Shown: piece by piece, positions 6,955 to 16,774 of the stretch
How the letters are laid out: each line of letters begins with the position of its first letter
Position numbering within the stretch: the first letter of the stretch is position 1
From: Bacillus sp. V3-13
Lineage (GTDB): Bacteria; Bacillota; Bacilli; Bacillales; Cytobacillaceae
Length of the DNA stretch: 64,000 nucleotides
Assembly: GCF_002860165.1 (NCBI RefSeq)
Contig: NZ_PGUZ01000039.1
Location: 62,001 to 126,000 of the forward strand
Reading direction: 5' to 3'
Translations under genes and position numbers: made by a program
The notes under the pieces: generated by a model
The model's database searches: none
Told to the model about the DNA's origin: nothing
Seen by the model: only the letters and a program-made list of their open reading frames with translations

Positions 6955-8691
6955 TTAGACATTTAATAATTCATCATTGTTAAAAACTTCTCTTTCGTTA
7001 ACTATTCTCTGAATTTCATAGCCTTCCAGTGTCTCTTGTTTGAGAAGGGCTGTTACTAAATTATGAAACTGGAACTCATGCGCTTTAATTAAAGTTTCCG
7101 ATTTTTCAAGAGCGTCATCAAACAATGCTTGCATTTTCGATTCTTTTTCGCCTTTATTAAAGGTTAATGAAAAACCTTCCTGAAGCAAGCCGGTGTCAAC
7201 CATTTGCTCGATGATGTGCTTCGCTTGTTTTACATCGCCGCTGACGCCAATGCTGTGCTCCCCTAAATGCAATCTTTCTGCCACGCCGCCGGCAAGGATC
7301 ATTGCGATTTGATCCAACAGCTCACTTGTAGTAGACAGATGAAGTTCTTTTGGAATTGGCGCCACGTAACCAAGCGCATCTCCACGCGGGATGATGGTTG
7401 CTTTTCTGACAGAACCTGGTTTTGTTAACGCAGCAACAAGGGCATGTCCGGCTTCATGAATTGCAACTCGGCGTTTCGTTTCCGCATCCTGCAATGTCCG
7501 CGACGTACTGCCAAGAATCGTTCGGTCTAAAGCATAATCTATATCGTCCTTTTGGATTGTATCCTGTCCGTTACGAACCGCCCGCCTGCTGGCTGTTTCA
7601 AAGAGTGATTCCAATTCGGCACCAGAAAAGCCTGATGTGCTCTCGGAAAGCTCATTCAAAGATGCCATTACTTCAGAAGCAAGTTTTTTTCCTTTTGTAT
7701 GGATGTCAATAATTTCCCGCCTTCCTTTTGTATCAGGAAGAGGAACAAGGAAGGAAAAGTCGATCCGGCCCGGTCGCAGAAATGCATCATCGAGCATATC
7801 TTTCCTGTTGGTGGCCGCAATAAACAAAATTCCATCATTGGAGTGTCCGCCATCAAGCTGGACGAGCAATTCAGTTAAAGTTTTCTCACTTTCCTCGCCG
7901 CCGTGGGGCTTTCTTTTGCCTGCAAGAGCATCCACTTCGTCTATAAATATAACAGCAGGAGACTGCTTTCGGGCATTTTGGAATAAGCTGCGAACGCGGG
8001 AAGCCCCGACACCCACAAACATTTCATTAAAGCTGGAACCGCTTGCTGAGAAGAAGGCCGCCCCCAGTTCATGGGCAATCGCCTGTGCCAGCAGTGTTTT
8101 GCCTGTCCCTGGTGGTCCGTAAAGAAGAATTCCTTTAGGAGGCTTTATGCCGAGTTTGGCAGAGCGATCCGGGTCTTTTAAAATCGCGAGCGTCTGAATG
8201 ATTTCTTCTTTCATCTCATCCTGAAGACCGCCGACATCATTCAAGGAAATGGAAGGAAGAGGACGTGCTTTTGTCAAACTTTGCTTTTTTGTTTTCGCAG
8301 CACTAAAGCTTCCTTTTTTCTGTAAAATCAATGCCGTCGCAACGAGCAAAATGACCATTCCGCCCATGAATAGACTTCCATAGCTGCTGCCGGCAGAATA
8401 ACTATATTGAACATTATAATTTTCCACAAGCTTTGAAGCCATTTGGCTGCCTGGCGGGATTTCTGAAACAAACTTCCCGTCGTCCGTTGTCAATTCCAAT
8501 GTTCCGTTTGCCTTTTCATGTAAAGATACTGCTTTCCCGTTCTGTTGCTGGATCATCTTTTCCATAGAAGAAAAGGGAATGGCAGTAGATTTGCCTGGCT
8601 CATGAATAACCCAAATACATGCTGATACTATGACAATAACCGCTGCAATGAGCGGAATGATTTTAAGCTTGAACTTCGAATTAGATTTCAA
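6955..8691 (-). CDS. FtsH-like membrane AAA+ zinc metalloprotease (paralogue)
   Basis: 578 residues. A transmembrane segment (residues 10-28), a small extracytoplasmic domain and a second membrane segment (about 106-123) are followed by an AAA+ module with Walker A GPPGTGKT (192-199), Walker B VIFIDEVDAL (247-256) and the SRH region RPGRIDFSF. The zinc protease motif HEAGH is at 412-416, with the third ligand Asp486 in SGDVKQA. All catalytic elements are intact, so it should degrade membrane or unfolded proteins. It is shorter and more divergent than housekeeping FtsH (about 640 residues) and lacks the usual long acidic tail, so it is likely a second copy. It is transcribed alone with its own terminator. 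Confidence 0.88.
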   Translation of the reverse strand: MKSNSKFKLKIIPLIAAVIVIVSACIWVIHEPGKSTAIPFSSMEKMIQQQNGKAVSLHEKANGTLELTTDDGKFVSEIPPGSQMASKLVENYNVQYSYSAGSSYGSLFMGGMVILLVATALILQKKGSFSAAKTKKQSLTKARPLPSISLNDVGGLQDEMKEEIIQTLAILKDPDRSAKLGIKPPKGILLYGPPGTGKTLLAQAIAHELGAAFFSASGSSFNEMFVGVGASRVRSLFQNARKQSPAVIFIDEVDALAGKRKPHGGEESEKTLTELLVQLDGGHSNDGILFIAATNRKDMLDDAFLRPGRIDFSFLVPLPDTKGRREIIDIHTKGKKLASEVMASLNELSESTSGFSGAELESLFETASRRAVRNGQDTIQKDDIDYALDRTILGSTSRTLQDAETKRRVAIHEAGHALVAALTKPGSVRKATIIPRGDALGYVAPIPKELHLSTTSELLDQIAMILAGGVAERLHLGEHSIGVSGDVKQAKHIIEQMVDTGLLQEGFSLTFNKGEKESKMQALFDDALEKSETLIKAHEFQFHNLVTALLKQETLEGYEIQRIVNEREVFNNDELLNV

Positions 8692-8813
8692 TCACTTCAG
8701 CTCCTTCATGAATCTATATACCATTATAAGAGAATAAGAGGCCAGTTGAATAGGGAATAGGGCATAATCTTTATTGGTGAATGTTGGTAATCAATCAAAG
8801 GAACTAAAATAGC

Positions 8814-8842
8814 TTGACATGCTCGTCACTCCTGAGTATGAT
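8814..8842 (+). promoter_or_regulatory. SigA promoter for the Spo0M-like gene
   Basis: A perfect TTGACA (8814-8819), a 17-base spacer and TATGAT (8837-8842). The transcript would carry a leader of about 155 bases before the GTG at 9004, in which I recognise no known riboswitch. The rest of 8692-9003 holds no gene. Confidence 0.7.
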
Positions 8843-9003
8843 CATTCTGGGAAAATGACATTTTTACGGATAACAAGTGGAGGTCTTTCCGTAATGTGAG
8901 GCAGCTGGGCGCATTAGCGGTATGTCGAACGCAAAGTTATATTTTTTATTTTGAGAGGTATTCTATAAGAACAGCATTGCCAGTTTTACGAGGAGGACCT
9001 GAA

Positions 9004-9399
9004 GTGAAGTTGCGCAAATATTTATCGAAATTTGGTGTTGGCTGTGCAGCCATTGATCTTAAGCTGCCAAAAACGAACTACGAGCCTGGAGAGTATATAG
9101 CTGGACACTTTCTCATTAAAGGGGGAGCTGTCGAGCAAAAAATCAAACGGATCGAATGCGATTTGATTATGGTGGACGGGATGGATGAAACGGAGAAAAT
9201 CATTGACTCGACCACCATTTTATCTTCCAAGTTTATTCGTCCTCAAGAAACAAGCCAGGTCTCCTTTAGCTACCAGCTTCCGGAAACAATTGAAAATTCG
9301 TCATCTTTAAGATCCTACCGCTTTACAACAAAGATGATTTTCAACGAAGGTGTTAAAAGCATTGATCATGATGATATTGAGATTATTCATAAACAATAA
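9004..9399 (+). CDS. Spo0M-like sporulation-control protein (arrestin-like fold)
   Basis: 131 residues. LRKYLSKFGVGCAAIDLKL, then YEPGEYIAGHFLIKGG and QKIKRIECDL, match the N-terminal arrestin-like domain of Spo0M (SpoOM family), a cytoplasmic protein that modulates sporulation initiation and cell shape in B. subtilis. Full Spo0M is about 250 residues, so this is a short single-domain version. GTG at 9004 is the start because CGAGGAGG lies just upstream; the frame extends further back only as unlikely sequence. The next gene in the same direction is a broken HAD hydrolase. Confidence 0.75.
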   Translation: MKLRKYLSKFGVGCAAIDLKLPKTNYEPGEYIAGHFLIKGGAVEQKIKRIECDLIMVDGMDETEKIIDSTTILSSKFIRPQETSQVSFSYQLPETIENSSSLRSYRFTTKMIFNEGVKSIDHDDIEIIHKQ

Positions 9400-9410
9400 G
9401 GAAATCATAA

Positions 9411-9677
9411 GCTGCCGAAGAATTGCTTGATTTCTGGGACCTTTCGCCTTTTTTTGCGGAAGTAATTTGTCCGGAAGATGACGGATATTCTCCAAAGCCC
9501 GATATTGAAGCATATGAGTTTTTACAGAAGCGGTATGGAATCCAACTTGCAATCGGAGACCAGGAAACGGATTTAATTCATGCCAGGGCACTTGGAATGA
9601 CGACCTGTTCGTTTCAAAATCAGAACGAGTATGCAGACTATTCCTTTTCTTGCTATTCGCAATTTAATATTTTTTAA
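9411..9677 (+). pseudogene. HAD-superfamily hydrolase, C-terminal remnant
   Basis: The frame contains the second half of a HAD hydrolase: KPDIEAYEFLQKRYGI (motif III lysine) and AIGDQETDLIHARALGM (motif IV acidic residues). The nucleophile motif DxDxT and the whole N-terminal half are missing; a stop codon stands at 9408-9410. No ribosome-binding site precedes the TTG at 9423. With motif I gone it cannot be an active phosphatase. It looks like a gene truncated by deletion just after the Spo0M-like gene. Confidence 0.65.
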
Positions 9678-9770
9678 GGAGAACAGAGCATTTATATTTA
9701 GGCTCATTTACTGTATACATAGTGGATATATTATGTTTCAGCTACTAACAAAAGATTGGAGGGAAGATAC

Positions 9771-10067
9771 ATGCTTAAAACTCCTATTGGACGCTTTAGA
9801 TTGATGGGCTTTATTGAGGGTGTTTCATTGTTGATTCTATTATTTATTGCAATGCCCCTTAAATACTTTGCAGGGTTTCCTGAAGTGGTCAGTGTTGTCG
9901 GAGCGCTTCATGGTTTTTTCTTTATTGTTTATTTATTGATGATCGCTTATACAACTCTTAAAATTCGCTGGTCGTTTGTCTGGGTAGCCAGTGCGGTCGC
10001 CGTTGCGTTCATTCCGTTTGGCAATATGATTCTGGATTTCCGTTTGCAGCGCTCCGGAATTGCTTGA
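9771..10067 (+). CDS. DUF3817 family small membrane protein
   Basis: 98 residues with three hydrophobic segments. The opening TPIGRFRLMGFIEGVSLLIL and the central PLKYFAGFPEVVSVVGALHG are the signature of the DUF3817 family (YdzA-like in B. subtilis), integral membrane proteins of unknown function. ATG at 9771 follows GGAGGG with seven-base spacing. No partner gene is obvious. Confidence 0.85.
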   Translation: MLKTPIGRFRLMGFIEGVSLLILLFIAMPLKYFAGFPEVVSVVGALHGFFFIVYLLMIAYTTLKIRWSFVWVASAVAVAFIPFGNMILDFRLQRSGIA

Positions 10068-10154
10068 GAACCTCATTCGCAGCAGATGTTTATCTAAAAA
10101 TAAAAAGGGAAAAAGGGTAACTAAAATAAGACCATCAATGGTGGGGTGTTACCG

Positions 10155-10394
10155 ATGGATAAGCATGATCATTACGTCAACGAGACAGCCAGAAAAATGG
10201 TTGAAGAATATAAAAATGGTCCTGACTATCTTTTCCTCGTTAAATCAATCGAGAAGCTTTACAATGACTCGCACGATAAAAAAATAAACAGCGAATATTC
10301 GAGCCGGTATTTAGAAAATTTTCTGTTCCGCCAATTTAAGTCTAAAATCACGCAAAATAGCGGTAAAAGACTCTTTATTAGGAAAAGAAATTAA
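10155..10394 (+). CDS. Small hypothetical protein
   Basis: 79 residues, basic at the C-terminus (KSKITQNSGKRLFIRKRN) and otherwise amphipathic helical. I do not recognise the family. ATG at 10155 is preceded by GGTGGGGTG; a GTG at 10146 in the same frame overlaps that site. There are no membrane segments. The neighbours give no functional hint. Confidence 0.55.
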   Translation: MDKHDHYVNETARKMVEEYKNGPDYLFLVKSIEKLYNDSHDKKINSEYSSRYLENFLFRQFKSKITQNSGKRLFIRKRN

Positions 10395-10453
10395 AAAATT
10401 CCCAAATTGAATTGGGTTGATGTGCAGAAAAGAAAACTTTCGTTAAAACGAAC

Positions 10454-10482
10454 ACCCCATGCTAATTTCGAGCATGGGGTTT
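10454..10482. terminator. Hairpin terminator between converging genes
   Basis: A perfect 10-bp stem ACCCCATGCT/AGCATGGGGT with a 7-base loop. It serves the ABC operon on the minus strand and probably the small gene on the plus strand. Confidence 0.8.
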
Positions 10483-10485
10483 CGC

Positions 10486-11220
10486 CTATTGGATTAAATT
10501 CAGGAATTGCTTTGTACGCGGTTCTTGCGGGCTTGTGAAAATTTCTTCCGGACGCCCGCGTTCCACGATTACACCGCCATCCATAAAAATGACTTCGTCC
10601 GCCGCTTCTCTTGCAAAGCGCATTTCATGTGTAACGACAACCATCGTTTTTCCCTCGTTTGCAAGATCCTTCATCACCTTCAACACTTCACCGACAAGCT
10701 CGGGATCAAGTGCAGAAGTCGGCTCATCAAAAAGCATAACTTTCGGTTCCATCGCCAGGCCCCTCGCAATCCCGACCCGCTGCTGCTGGCCTCCGGATAA
10801 TTGGAACGGGTAGAAATCGAATTTGTCAGCTAAGCCAACCTTGGAAAGTAATGCTTCAGCCAATTTTCGCGCTTCAGCTTTGGATTGTCCTTTGACAGTA
10901 ACCGGGCCTTCCATTACATTTTCTAAAGCAGTCATATGCGGGAACAGATTATAGTTTTGAAAAACCATCCCTGTCATCCTGCGAAAAGCTGCTATCTTTT
11001 TTTTCTCGAGTTTTTCGGAAAAATCTATCCTTTTATCCCCAATCGCAATCGTGCCGGCTGTAGGGGTTTCCAGCAGGTTTAAACAACGAAGCAAAGTAGT
11101 TTTTCCTGAACCGGAAGGGCCAATCACAACGACAACTTTTCCTTTTTCAACTTCAAGATCAATTCCTTTTAAAACTTCCAGTGTGTCAAAGCGCTTGTAT
11201 AACCCATTAATAGAAATCAT
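10486..11220 (-). CDS. tcyC: Polar amino acid ABC transporter ATPase, TcyC-type
   Basis: 244 residues. It has Walker [10 protein letters not shown] (33-41), signature [16 protein letters not shown], Walker [15 protein letters not shown] and the switch-histidine region VVVTHEM. It is the last gene of a three-gene operon after a binding protein and a permease. The binding protein resembles B. subtilis TcyA, so the complex most likely imports L-cystine, though other polar amino acids are possible. 27 bases separate it from the permease stop. Confidence 0.85.
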   Translation of the reverse strand: MISINGLYKRFDTLEVLKGIDLEVEKGKVVVVIGPSGSGKTTLLRCLNLLETPTAGTIAIGDKRIDFSEKLEKKKIAAFRRMTGMVFQNYNLFPHMTALENVMEGPVTVKGQSKAEARKLAEALLSKVGLADKFDFYPFQLSGGQQQRVGIARGLAMEPKVMLFDEPTSALDPELVGEVLKVMKDLANEGKTMVVVTHEMRFAREAADEVIFMDGGVIVERGRPEEIFTSPQEPRTKQFLNLIQ

Positions 11221-11247
11221 GATTCTTCTCCTCCCATGCTAAAAGTC

Positions 11248-11949
11248 TCATCTTGATACATAGCGGTCAAACCGGCCTTCAAGTCTTCCCTGGACGATGG
11301 AAAGGAAGAAGCAAATAATCCAGTAGATGAGTGCCGCTTCTGAATAAAGAAGGAGAAATTCATAATTGGTCGCGGCAATTTCCTGGGCCCGCCTAAACAT
11401 TTCCGTAACGAGGATCAGCGAAGCAAGCGAAGTATCTTTCACCAGGCTGATAAATGTATTTGAAAGGGGAGGGATTGATACTCTCGAAGCCTGCGGAAGG
11501 ATGACCCGCCGCAATATTTGCGAGTATGACATCCCGATTGAGTAGCCGGCTTCCCATTGCCCCTTCGGAACCGATAATATTGCGGCCCGGATAATTTCAG
11601 ATGCATACGCACCAACATTCAGCGAAAAACCAATGACAGCTGCCGGAAACGGGTCAATCACTATTCCCGCCGTTGGCAGCCCGTAGAAAATGATAAATAA
11701 TTGTACGAGCAAAGGTGTTCCCCTGATTGCAGACACATAGACTCTGGCGATCGTTTGCAACGGCCTTATGTTTGTGATTCTCGCCAGTGCGGTTAAGATC
11801 GCCAGTATTAATCCCAAAATAAACGAAATAATCGTTAAAGGAACTGTATTAAAAATAGCTCCCTCCAGCAAAGGCTGGAGGGAACTCCTTGCAATTTCAA
11901 TGAGGCGCTCTGCTCTGTCAGGATCGGGGAAAATGCTATTCAAGTACAT
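11248..11949 (-). CDS. tcyB: Polar amino acid ABC transporter permease, TcyB-type
   Basis: 233 residues, a HisM/GlnP-type permease with about five membrane segments. The His/Glu/Gln/Arg/opine-type signature is visible: [20 protein letters not shown] near residues 80-99, and later [20 protein letters not shown], the loop that contacts the ATPase. The chosen ATG (11949) lies inside the end of the binding-protein gene, giving a 14-base overlap that suggests translational coupling; the frame is open further upstream but only antiparallel to real coding sequence. Confidence 0.87.
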   Translation of the reverse strand: MYLNSIFPDPDRAERLIEIARSSLQPLLEGAIFNTVPLTIISFILGLILAILTALARITNIRPLQTIARVYVSAIRGTPLLVQLFIIFYGLPTAGIVIDPFPAAVIGFSLNVGAYASEIIRAAILSVPKGQWEAGYSIGMSYSQILRRVILPQASRVSIPPLSNTFISLVKDTSLASLILVTEMFRRAQEIAATNYEFLLLYSEAALIYWIICFFLSIVQGRLEGRFDRYVSR

Positions 11950-12775
11950 TTTCGCCAAACCATTTCTCGGAAATTTTTTCATACGTGCCGTCTGCAATGA
12001 TTTCATCCAAAGCATTGTTCACTTCTTCAACAAGCGTCTCACTGCCTTTACGGAACATGAGACCACTTTGGGCGGCGTCTTCGGATGTTGCCGCAATTTT
12101 AATCGGAGCATCAGGTCTTTTATTTGTAAAGTCAAGAAACGAGAGCTTGTCGTTAATCGTAGCATCGACACGGTTTGAATTTAAAAGCTCAATGGCCTGG
12201 TTAAAGCCTTCAACTCCAACAATTTCTGCACCGTATGATTTGGCAAGCTCAGCATAATTGCTTGTCATCGATTGGGCCGACTTTTTCCCTTCGAGATCTT
12301 CAAAACTGCTGATGTCAGTATTATCTTCACGCGTAATCAACACAGCTGCAGATGTAATATAAGGCTTTGAAAAATCATATTTTTCTTCGCGGTCCGGCTT
12401 AATTCCAACCTGGTTGGCGATCATATCAAAACGCTTTGAATCAAGCCCGGCAAACATCGCGTCCCACTGCGTTTCCATAAAGACAGGCTCCACTCCCAAC
12501 CGGCCCGCAACTTCTCTCGCCAGCTCAACATCAAAGCCGGTTAATTCGCCTTTATCATCATGAAATGAAAATGGAGGATATGTACCTTCTGTACCGATCA
12601 ATAATTTACCATCCTCTTTTACCTTGGCCAGTAAATCTTCCTCTGTTTTGCCACCTTCAGCAGCATTATTTTCTTGATTATTTCCAGCTTCATTGTTATT
12701 ATCATTCGTTCCGCATGCGGAAAGGATCAGCATAAAACTTAATAACAGTGCAAATAAAAGTGTAAGCTTTTTCAA
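11936..12775 (-). CDS. tcyA: Cystine-type ABC transporter substrate-binding lipoprotein
   Basis: 279 residues. The N-terminus is a lipoprotein signal ending in the lipobox LSAC, followed by an Asn-rich linker. The solute-binding domain includes [38 protein letters not shown] and [19 protein letters not shown], very similar to TcyA as I recall it. It should sit on the outer face of the membrane and deliver L-cystine to the permease. The start is TTG at 12775, with GGGAGGA seven bases upstream. First gene of the operon; no S-box is present, and I could not confirm a CymR site. Confidence 0.85.
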   Translation of the reverse strand: MKKLTLLFALLLSFMLILSACGTNDNNNEAGNNQENNAAEGGKTEEDLLAKVKEDGKLLIGTEGTYPPFSFHDDKGELTGFDVELAREVAGRLGVEPVFMETQWDAMFAGLDSKRFDMIANQVGIKPDREEKYDFSKPYITSAAVLITREDNTDISSFEDLEGKKSAQSMTSNYAELAKSYGAEIVGVEGFNQAIELLNSNRVDATINDKLSFLDFTNKRPDAPIKIAATSEDAAQSGLMFRKGSETLVEEVNNALDEIIADGTYEKISEKWFGENVLE

Positions 12776-13008
12776 AAATGATTCCTCCCTAATTCTGATA
12801 GTTTTTATCGGCATTAGTTATCATAGTATATGTCCTATACCCTGTCAAAGAATATTTATCCGTTACTATCGTTTCCAAATCGGAGTAAATCATCCTTTTC
12901 TAAATAAACTTTTAGCCAGCAAAATAAGAAATTTTAAAAAGATTGTAGGGGAAAATCGATTTTGTTCGTCTATAAGGTGAAACGATTTTTGGAGCAGGAG
13001 GAAACAGA

Positions 13009-13698
13009 ATGATAGAAGTAAAGAATCTATCCCATGCTTTTCGCATTGGGAAAAAGGACAAGAAAACAAGCATCCCTGTTTTAAAGGATGTCTCGTTTTC
13101 GGTTAATCAGGGGGAGATCGTAACAATTGTTGGGCGAAGCGGGAGTGGAAAATCAACTCTTTTAAATTTAATCGCCGGTTTCATTTCCCCCGACAGCGGT
13201 GAGATTTGGATCGATGATGTAAAGGCGACCAGCCTGAACGAAACGAAATTTGCCGATTTTCGTTTAAACCATATCGGGTTTATCTTTCAAAGCTTCCAGC
13301 TGATTCCGAGTATGACGGCCTATGAAAATATTGAATTGCCGCTTATTTTAAAAGGGCTGGGCGAGATGGAACGCCGTGAAAAAGCATTGGCCGTCCTTGC
13401 AAAAGTCGGTCTGGCGGAGTACGGAGATCACTATCCAAGCGAATTATCCGGAGGCCAACAGCAACGGGTTAGCATTGCAAGAGCACTTGTCGCCGGCGCA
13501 CCGTTGATTCTTGCAGATGAACCGACCGGGAGTCTGGATAGCGAGACGGAGCAGGATCTGTTAAAGTTTATCAAACAATTAAATCAGGAAATGAAGATTA
13601 CTTTTTTAATCATTACTCATGATGAAAAAGTAGCAGAAATCGGGAACCGGACGATCGAAATAGTTGACGGTCAAATTTTAGAGGGGGCCTTGATATGA
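13009..13698 (+). CDS. ABC transporter ATPase, MacB/LolD type
   Basis: 229 residues. It has Walker [10 protein letters not shown] (42-50), Q-loop [18 protein letters not shown], signature [15 protein letters not shown] and Walker [13 protein letters not shown], all typical of the MacB/LolD/FtsE branch. GGAGGAAACAG precedes the ATG. Its stop overlaps the start of the FtsX-like permease by 4 bases. Such pairs act in antimicrobial-peptide export or resistance, envelope stress or lipoprotein handling; no two-component system or HlyD protein is adjacent here, so the role is open. Confidence 0.9.
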   Translation: MIEVKNLSHAFRIGKKDKKTSIPVLKDVSFSVNQGEIVTIVGRSGSGKSTLLNLIAGFISPDSGEIWIDDVKATSLNETKFADFRLNHIGFIFQSFQLIPSMTAYENIELPLILKGLGEMERREKALAVLAKVGLAEYGDHYPSELSGGQQQRVSIARALVAGAPLILADEPTGSLDSETEQDLLKFIKQLNQEMKITFLIITHDEKVAEIGNRTIEIVDGQILEGALI

Positions 13699-15035
13699 AG
13701 CTGAAGGACCAGTTCAGATTTGTCCGCCAAAATATGAAAAAAAATAAAACGAGACTGTTTATGACAATACTGGCTACAGCAATGGGATGCGCCTTCTTAA
13801 TTGTACTTGCCTCGGTAGGATTTGGCCTTCATAAATCAATCATCAAAGGTATGACCGAGGATCGCGCGGTCACGGAAATAGAGGTGCCTGGAAAAGAAGA
13901 AAATGGTACCTTTCTGCCGCTAACAGACAAAGATATCAAGTATTTTGAGTCGATCGACAATGTAAAAGCGGTAACCAGAAGACAGGCTTTGATGCAGCAG
14001 GGAAACTACGAAATTGACAATTATCAAACATCTGCCGAAACAATCGTTACCCATGTGCCATCGGAGGTAAAGGCAGGCTTTGAGCTATCAAAGGGCCGCT
14101 TGCCTGAAGCGGATCATGAGATTGTGGTAGGGTATGATTTTGTCGAATCACTGGCCAATAAAGATGCCAAACAAGAGGAACTGTATGATGAAACAGGCAA
14201 AGTGAAAGAAGAATTTCGATATACAAAGGATCTTGTCGGGAAACAACTTAACCTTACCGTGATCCAATATGTTGATGGACAGGAGCAGAAAAAGGTGATT
14301 CCTCTCACCGTAGTCGGAATCGGTAAAAAACCGGGCAGAGAATGGATGATCGATCAAAACGTGTTTATTTCAGAGAAAACATTATCAGAGATCGAAGAGT
14401 TTACTGGAACTCCACGGGGAATGATTAAGAGCCAGGGTGAGGAAGAGAGCCCGGAAGTGGATAGTCAGAGCTATGATTATGTTAAAATTTACGCTGTGAA
14501 TCTTGAAGCTGTCCAGGCGATTACGGATTCGCTTAAACAAGAAAACTATCCAACTTACTCTGTTGTGAGTGAGATGGAAGAGGTCAATAAGGTTTTCACC
14601 GTTATTAAAGCCGGGCTCATCTTTGTTGGAACGATTGCGATTCTAATTGCATCAATCGGAATTTACAATACGATGACAATGGCCGTGACCGAACGTGCCC
14701 CCGATATCGGGATTATGAAAGCGATCGGTGCAAATCCAGGAACAATTAAGCGCATTTTCCTGCTGGAAAGCAGCTATATCGGCATTGCTGGTGCCTTCAT
14801 TGGCACGATCGTCTCATACGGGTTAAGCTACATAGTAAATTATCTGCTCCCGATCATTATTAGCAGCTCGTTTGGCCAGGAGCTTCCGGAAGGTCTTATG
14901 TTCAGCTATATTCCTGTTACACTGCCGCTTATCTGTGTGATCATTTGCTACGGAGTTACGATTCTCTCAGGCTATCGCCCTGCCCAAAGAGCGACCCGGG
15001 TTGATGTACTGAAAGCGCTGCGAAGAGAAGTTTAA
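13695..15035 (+). CDS. FtsX/MacB-type ABC permease
   Basis: 446 residues. An N-terminal membrane segment (about 20-43) is followed by a large extracytoplasmic MacB-like domain (about 45-300, rich in charged residues). Three C-terminal membrane segments follow, with the FtsX loop ERAPDIGIMKAIGANPGTI after the second segment. It forms the membrane half of the transporter with the preceding ATPase; the ATGA overlap implies coupled translation. The large extracellular domain suggests mechanotransmission rather than classical transport. Confidence 0.88.
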   Translation: MKLKDQFRFVRQNMKKNKTRLFMTILATAMGCAFLIVLASVGFGLHKSIIKGMTEDRAVTEIEVPGKEENGTFLPLTDKDIKYFESIDNVKAVTRRQALMQQGNYEIDNYQTSAETIVTHVPSEVKAGFELSKGRLPEADHEIVVGYDFVESLANKDAKQEELYDETGKVKEEFRYTKDLVGKQLNLTVIQYVDGQEQKKVIPLTVVGIGKKPGREWMIDQNVFISEKTLSEIEEFTGTPRGMIKSQGEEESPEVDSQSYDYVKIYAVNLEAVQAITDSLKQENYPTYSVVSEMEEVNKVFTVIKAGLIFVGTIAILIASIGIYNTMTMAVTERAPDIGIMKAIGANPGTIKRIFLLESSYIGIAGAFIGTIVSYGLSYIVNYLLPIIISSSFGQELPEGLMFSYIPVTLPLICVIICYGVTILSGYRPAQRATRVDVLKALRREV

Positions 15036-15144
15036 TAGTTAAATACTTGTGAAGCGATTTATTTCACTTGGATAGCTTTTTCATATCAATTTTTAACGAG
15101 ATAAGTGGAAATTGGGTTGTTTTATGTTACAAATATTTTTAATG

Positions 15145-15180
15145 AAAAGGCTGCTTCCCGATAATTGGAAGCAGCCTTTT
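15145..15180. terminator. Bidirectional terminator
   Basis: A perfect 14-bp stem AAAAGGCTGCTTCC/GGAAGCAGCCTTTT with an 8-base loop, serving the permease gene and uppP. Confidence 0.9.
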
Positions 15181-15185
15181 CCAGC

Positions 15186-16019
15186 TTATAAAAATACGAT
15201 ATAGATAAACGCAGCAAGCGCGATCCGGTAGATGGCAAACGGGACAAGCTTGATTTTATTAATAAGCGCCAGGAAGAAGCGAATCGAAATCATCGCAAAA
15301 ATAAACGCACTGATAAAACCGGCAATAAAAAATGGCAAGGCGTCAATCGTGATATACTGCCAGTTTTTTAATAATGAAAGTCCGCTTGCACCAAGCATAA
15401 TCGGAACCGCCATGATGAACGTAAAATCGGATGCGGCCCGGTGGCTCATTCCAAGAATAACGCCGCCGGAGATCGTTGACCCGGAGCGGGAAAACCCTGG
15501 CCATAAAGCAAAACATTGGAATAAACCGACACCAATTGCCTGCTTCCAGGTGATTTGATCAACCGAATGCGTGCTTGTCACTTTGTTCGGGAGAAAATCT
15601 GCAATTAACATGAAGACTGCTCCGATGACAAGTCCTATCACAACGGTATAAACCGAAAATAAATGCGTGTCAATTGTATCTTCAAACAAGAAACCAAAAA
15701 ACGCCGCAGGAAAAAGCCCGACAATCACATGCTTGAGCTGCAGTCTTGGTCCAGAAGATGCAGTGCCGTCCGCAGATCCTTTTTTCAAACCGAGCAAATC
15801 TTTAAAACGTTCTCTAAAAATGATCACAACCGCCAAAATGGATCCCAGCTGGATCACCACTTTGAAAGTGTTCGCCACTTCCTGTGAAAACAATTCTTTT
15901 GATTGAAACATCAAGTCATCGACAATGATCATATGTCCTGTAGAGGAAACCGGAATAAACTCTGTCAGTCCCTCAACAATTCCCAAAACGATTGCAACGA
16001 AAATTTCCCACAAGTTCAT
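15186..16019 (-). CDS. uppP: Undecaprenyl-diphosphatase UppP (BacA)
   Basis: 277 residues, highly hydrophobic, about eight membrane segments. Family motifs are present: GIVEGLTEFIPVSSTGHM (residues 13-30, with the catalytic Glu residues) and PGFSRSGSTISGG. The enzyme dephosphorylates undecaprenyl diphosphate to recycle the lipid carrier of peptidoglycan synthesis and confers basal bacitracin tolerance. ATG at 16019 follows GGGGTG; the frame continues upstream but without a better site. Single gene. Confidence 0.95.
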   Translation of the reverse strand: MNLWEIFVAIVLGIVEGLTEFIPVSSTGHMIIVDDLMFQSKELFSQEVANTFKVVIQLGSILAVVIIFRERFKDLLGLKKGSADGTASSGPRLQLKHVIVGLFPAAFFGFLFEDTIDTHLFSVYTVVIGLVIGAVFMLIADFLPNKVTSTHSVDQITWKQAIGVGLFQCFALWPGFSRSGSTISGGVILGMSHRAASDFTFIMAVPIMLGASGLSLLKNWQYITIDALPFFIAGFISAFIFAMISIRFFLALINKIKLVPFAIYRIALAAFIYIVFL

Positions 16020-16287
16020 TGAAACACCCCAAATTAAATTTGAAAATCGCAAAACTTTAATCGAGTCATTATTTAAGCACTGTCCGAAAATTTACTATAT
16101 CATTAAATTAAGAGTCAGGAAATAAAAACTATCATCATCCCAAATAATAATTACTTGGAATTTATTTCTCGGGAAAGCGCAGGAAAAGACAAATCACGCA
16201 TTGTACCTGTAAAAAAAGCACAAAAAGTAGGGGATGATGTCGTTATACAGAAGAGGTTATAGCAAAAAAATATGAGGAGGATCCATC

Positions 16288-16683
16288 ATGGCAGAAGGCC
16301 TTATCCATCATCTTGAAATTTATGTTTCTGATTTAAAAAAGAGCATTGAATTTTGGGAATGGTTCTTGACTGAACTAAAATATCAGCCCTTTCAAAAATG
16401 GGACAAAGGCGTAAGCTGGAAATTAGGGGATACTTATATTGTGTTTGTACAAACAGAAGAGAAATACCTCGATATTCCATATCACCGGCGGCGAACCGGT
16501 CTCAACCATCTTGCTTTCCATGCAAGCGGAAGAGAACGCGTTGATGAAATGGCCGCAAAGTTAGCCGCACAAGGAATACCGCTCCTGTATGCGGATCAAT
16601 CCCCCTATGCGGGTGGACCTGACCATTATGCTATTTATTTCGAAGATCCGGATCGGATTAAAATAGAATTGGTTGCTACATAA
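16288..16683 (+). CDS. VOC superfamily (glyoxalase/dioxygenase fold) protein
   Basis: 131 residues forming one vicinal-oxygen-chelate module: LIHHLEIYVSDLKKSIEFWE at the start, LNHLAFHASGRERVDEM in the middle and YAIYFEDPDRIKIELV at the end. Metal-ligand candidates are the His in HHLEI, the His in LNHLAF and the terminal Glu. Family members include lyases, isomerases and resistance proteins; nothing here fixes the substrate. A strong GAGGAGG precedes the ATG. Bases 16020-16287 contain no convincing gene. Confidence 0.85.
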   Translation: MAEGLIHHLEIYVSDLKKSIEFWEWFLTELKYQPFQKWDKGVSWKLGDTYIVFVQTEEKYLDIPYHRRRTGLNHLAFHASGRERVDEMAAKLAAQGIPLLYADQSPYAGGPDHYAIYFEDPDRIKIELVAT

Positions 16684-16774
16684 GCTTAAGTGATCGTTCC
16701 TGCTGATTTTTTGGTCCGGATTTTAAGAAAGAATGAATAAGCTATGTAATAGATATAAAGTTGGAGGTACATAA

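Noticed and set aside
7637-8122. 161-codon plus-strand frame antisense to the FtsH-like gene
   Set aside because: It is a shadow of the AAA module; composition is Ser-rich as expected from a reversed frame.
16140-16260. Short protein-like frame ending in a stop at 16260 before the VOC gene
   Set aside because: No start codon or ribosome-binding site; the sequence was not recognisable, so it is left as intergenic.
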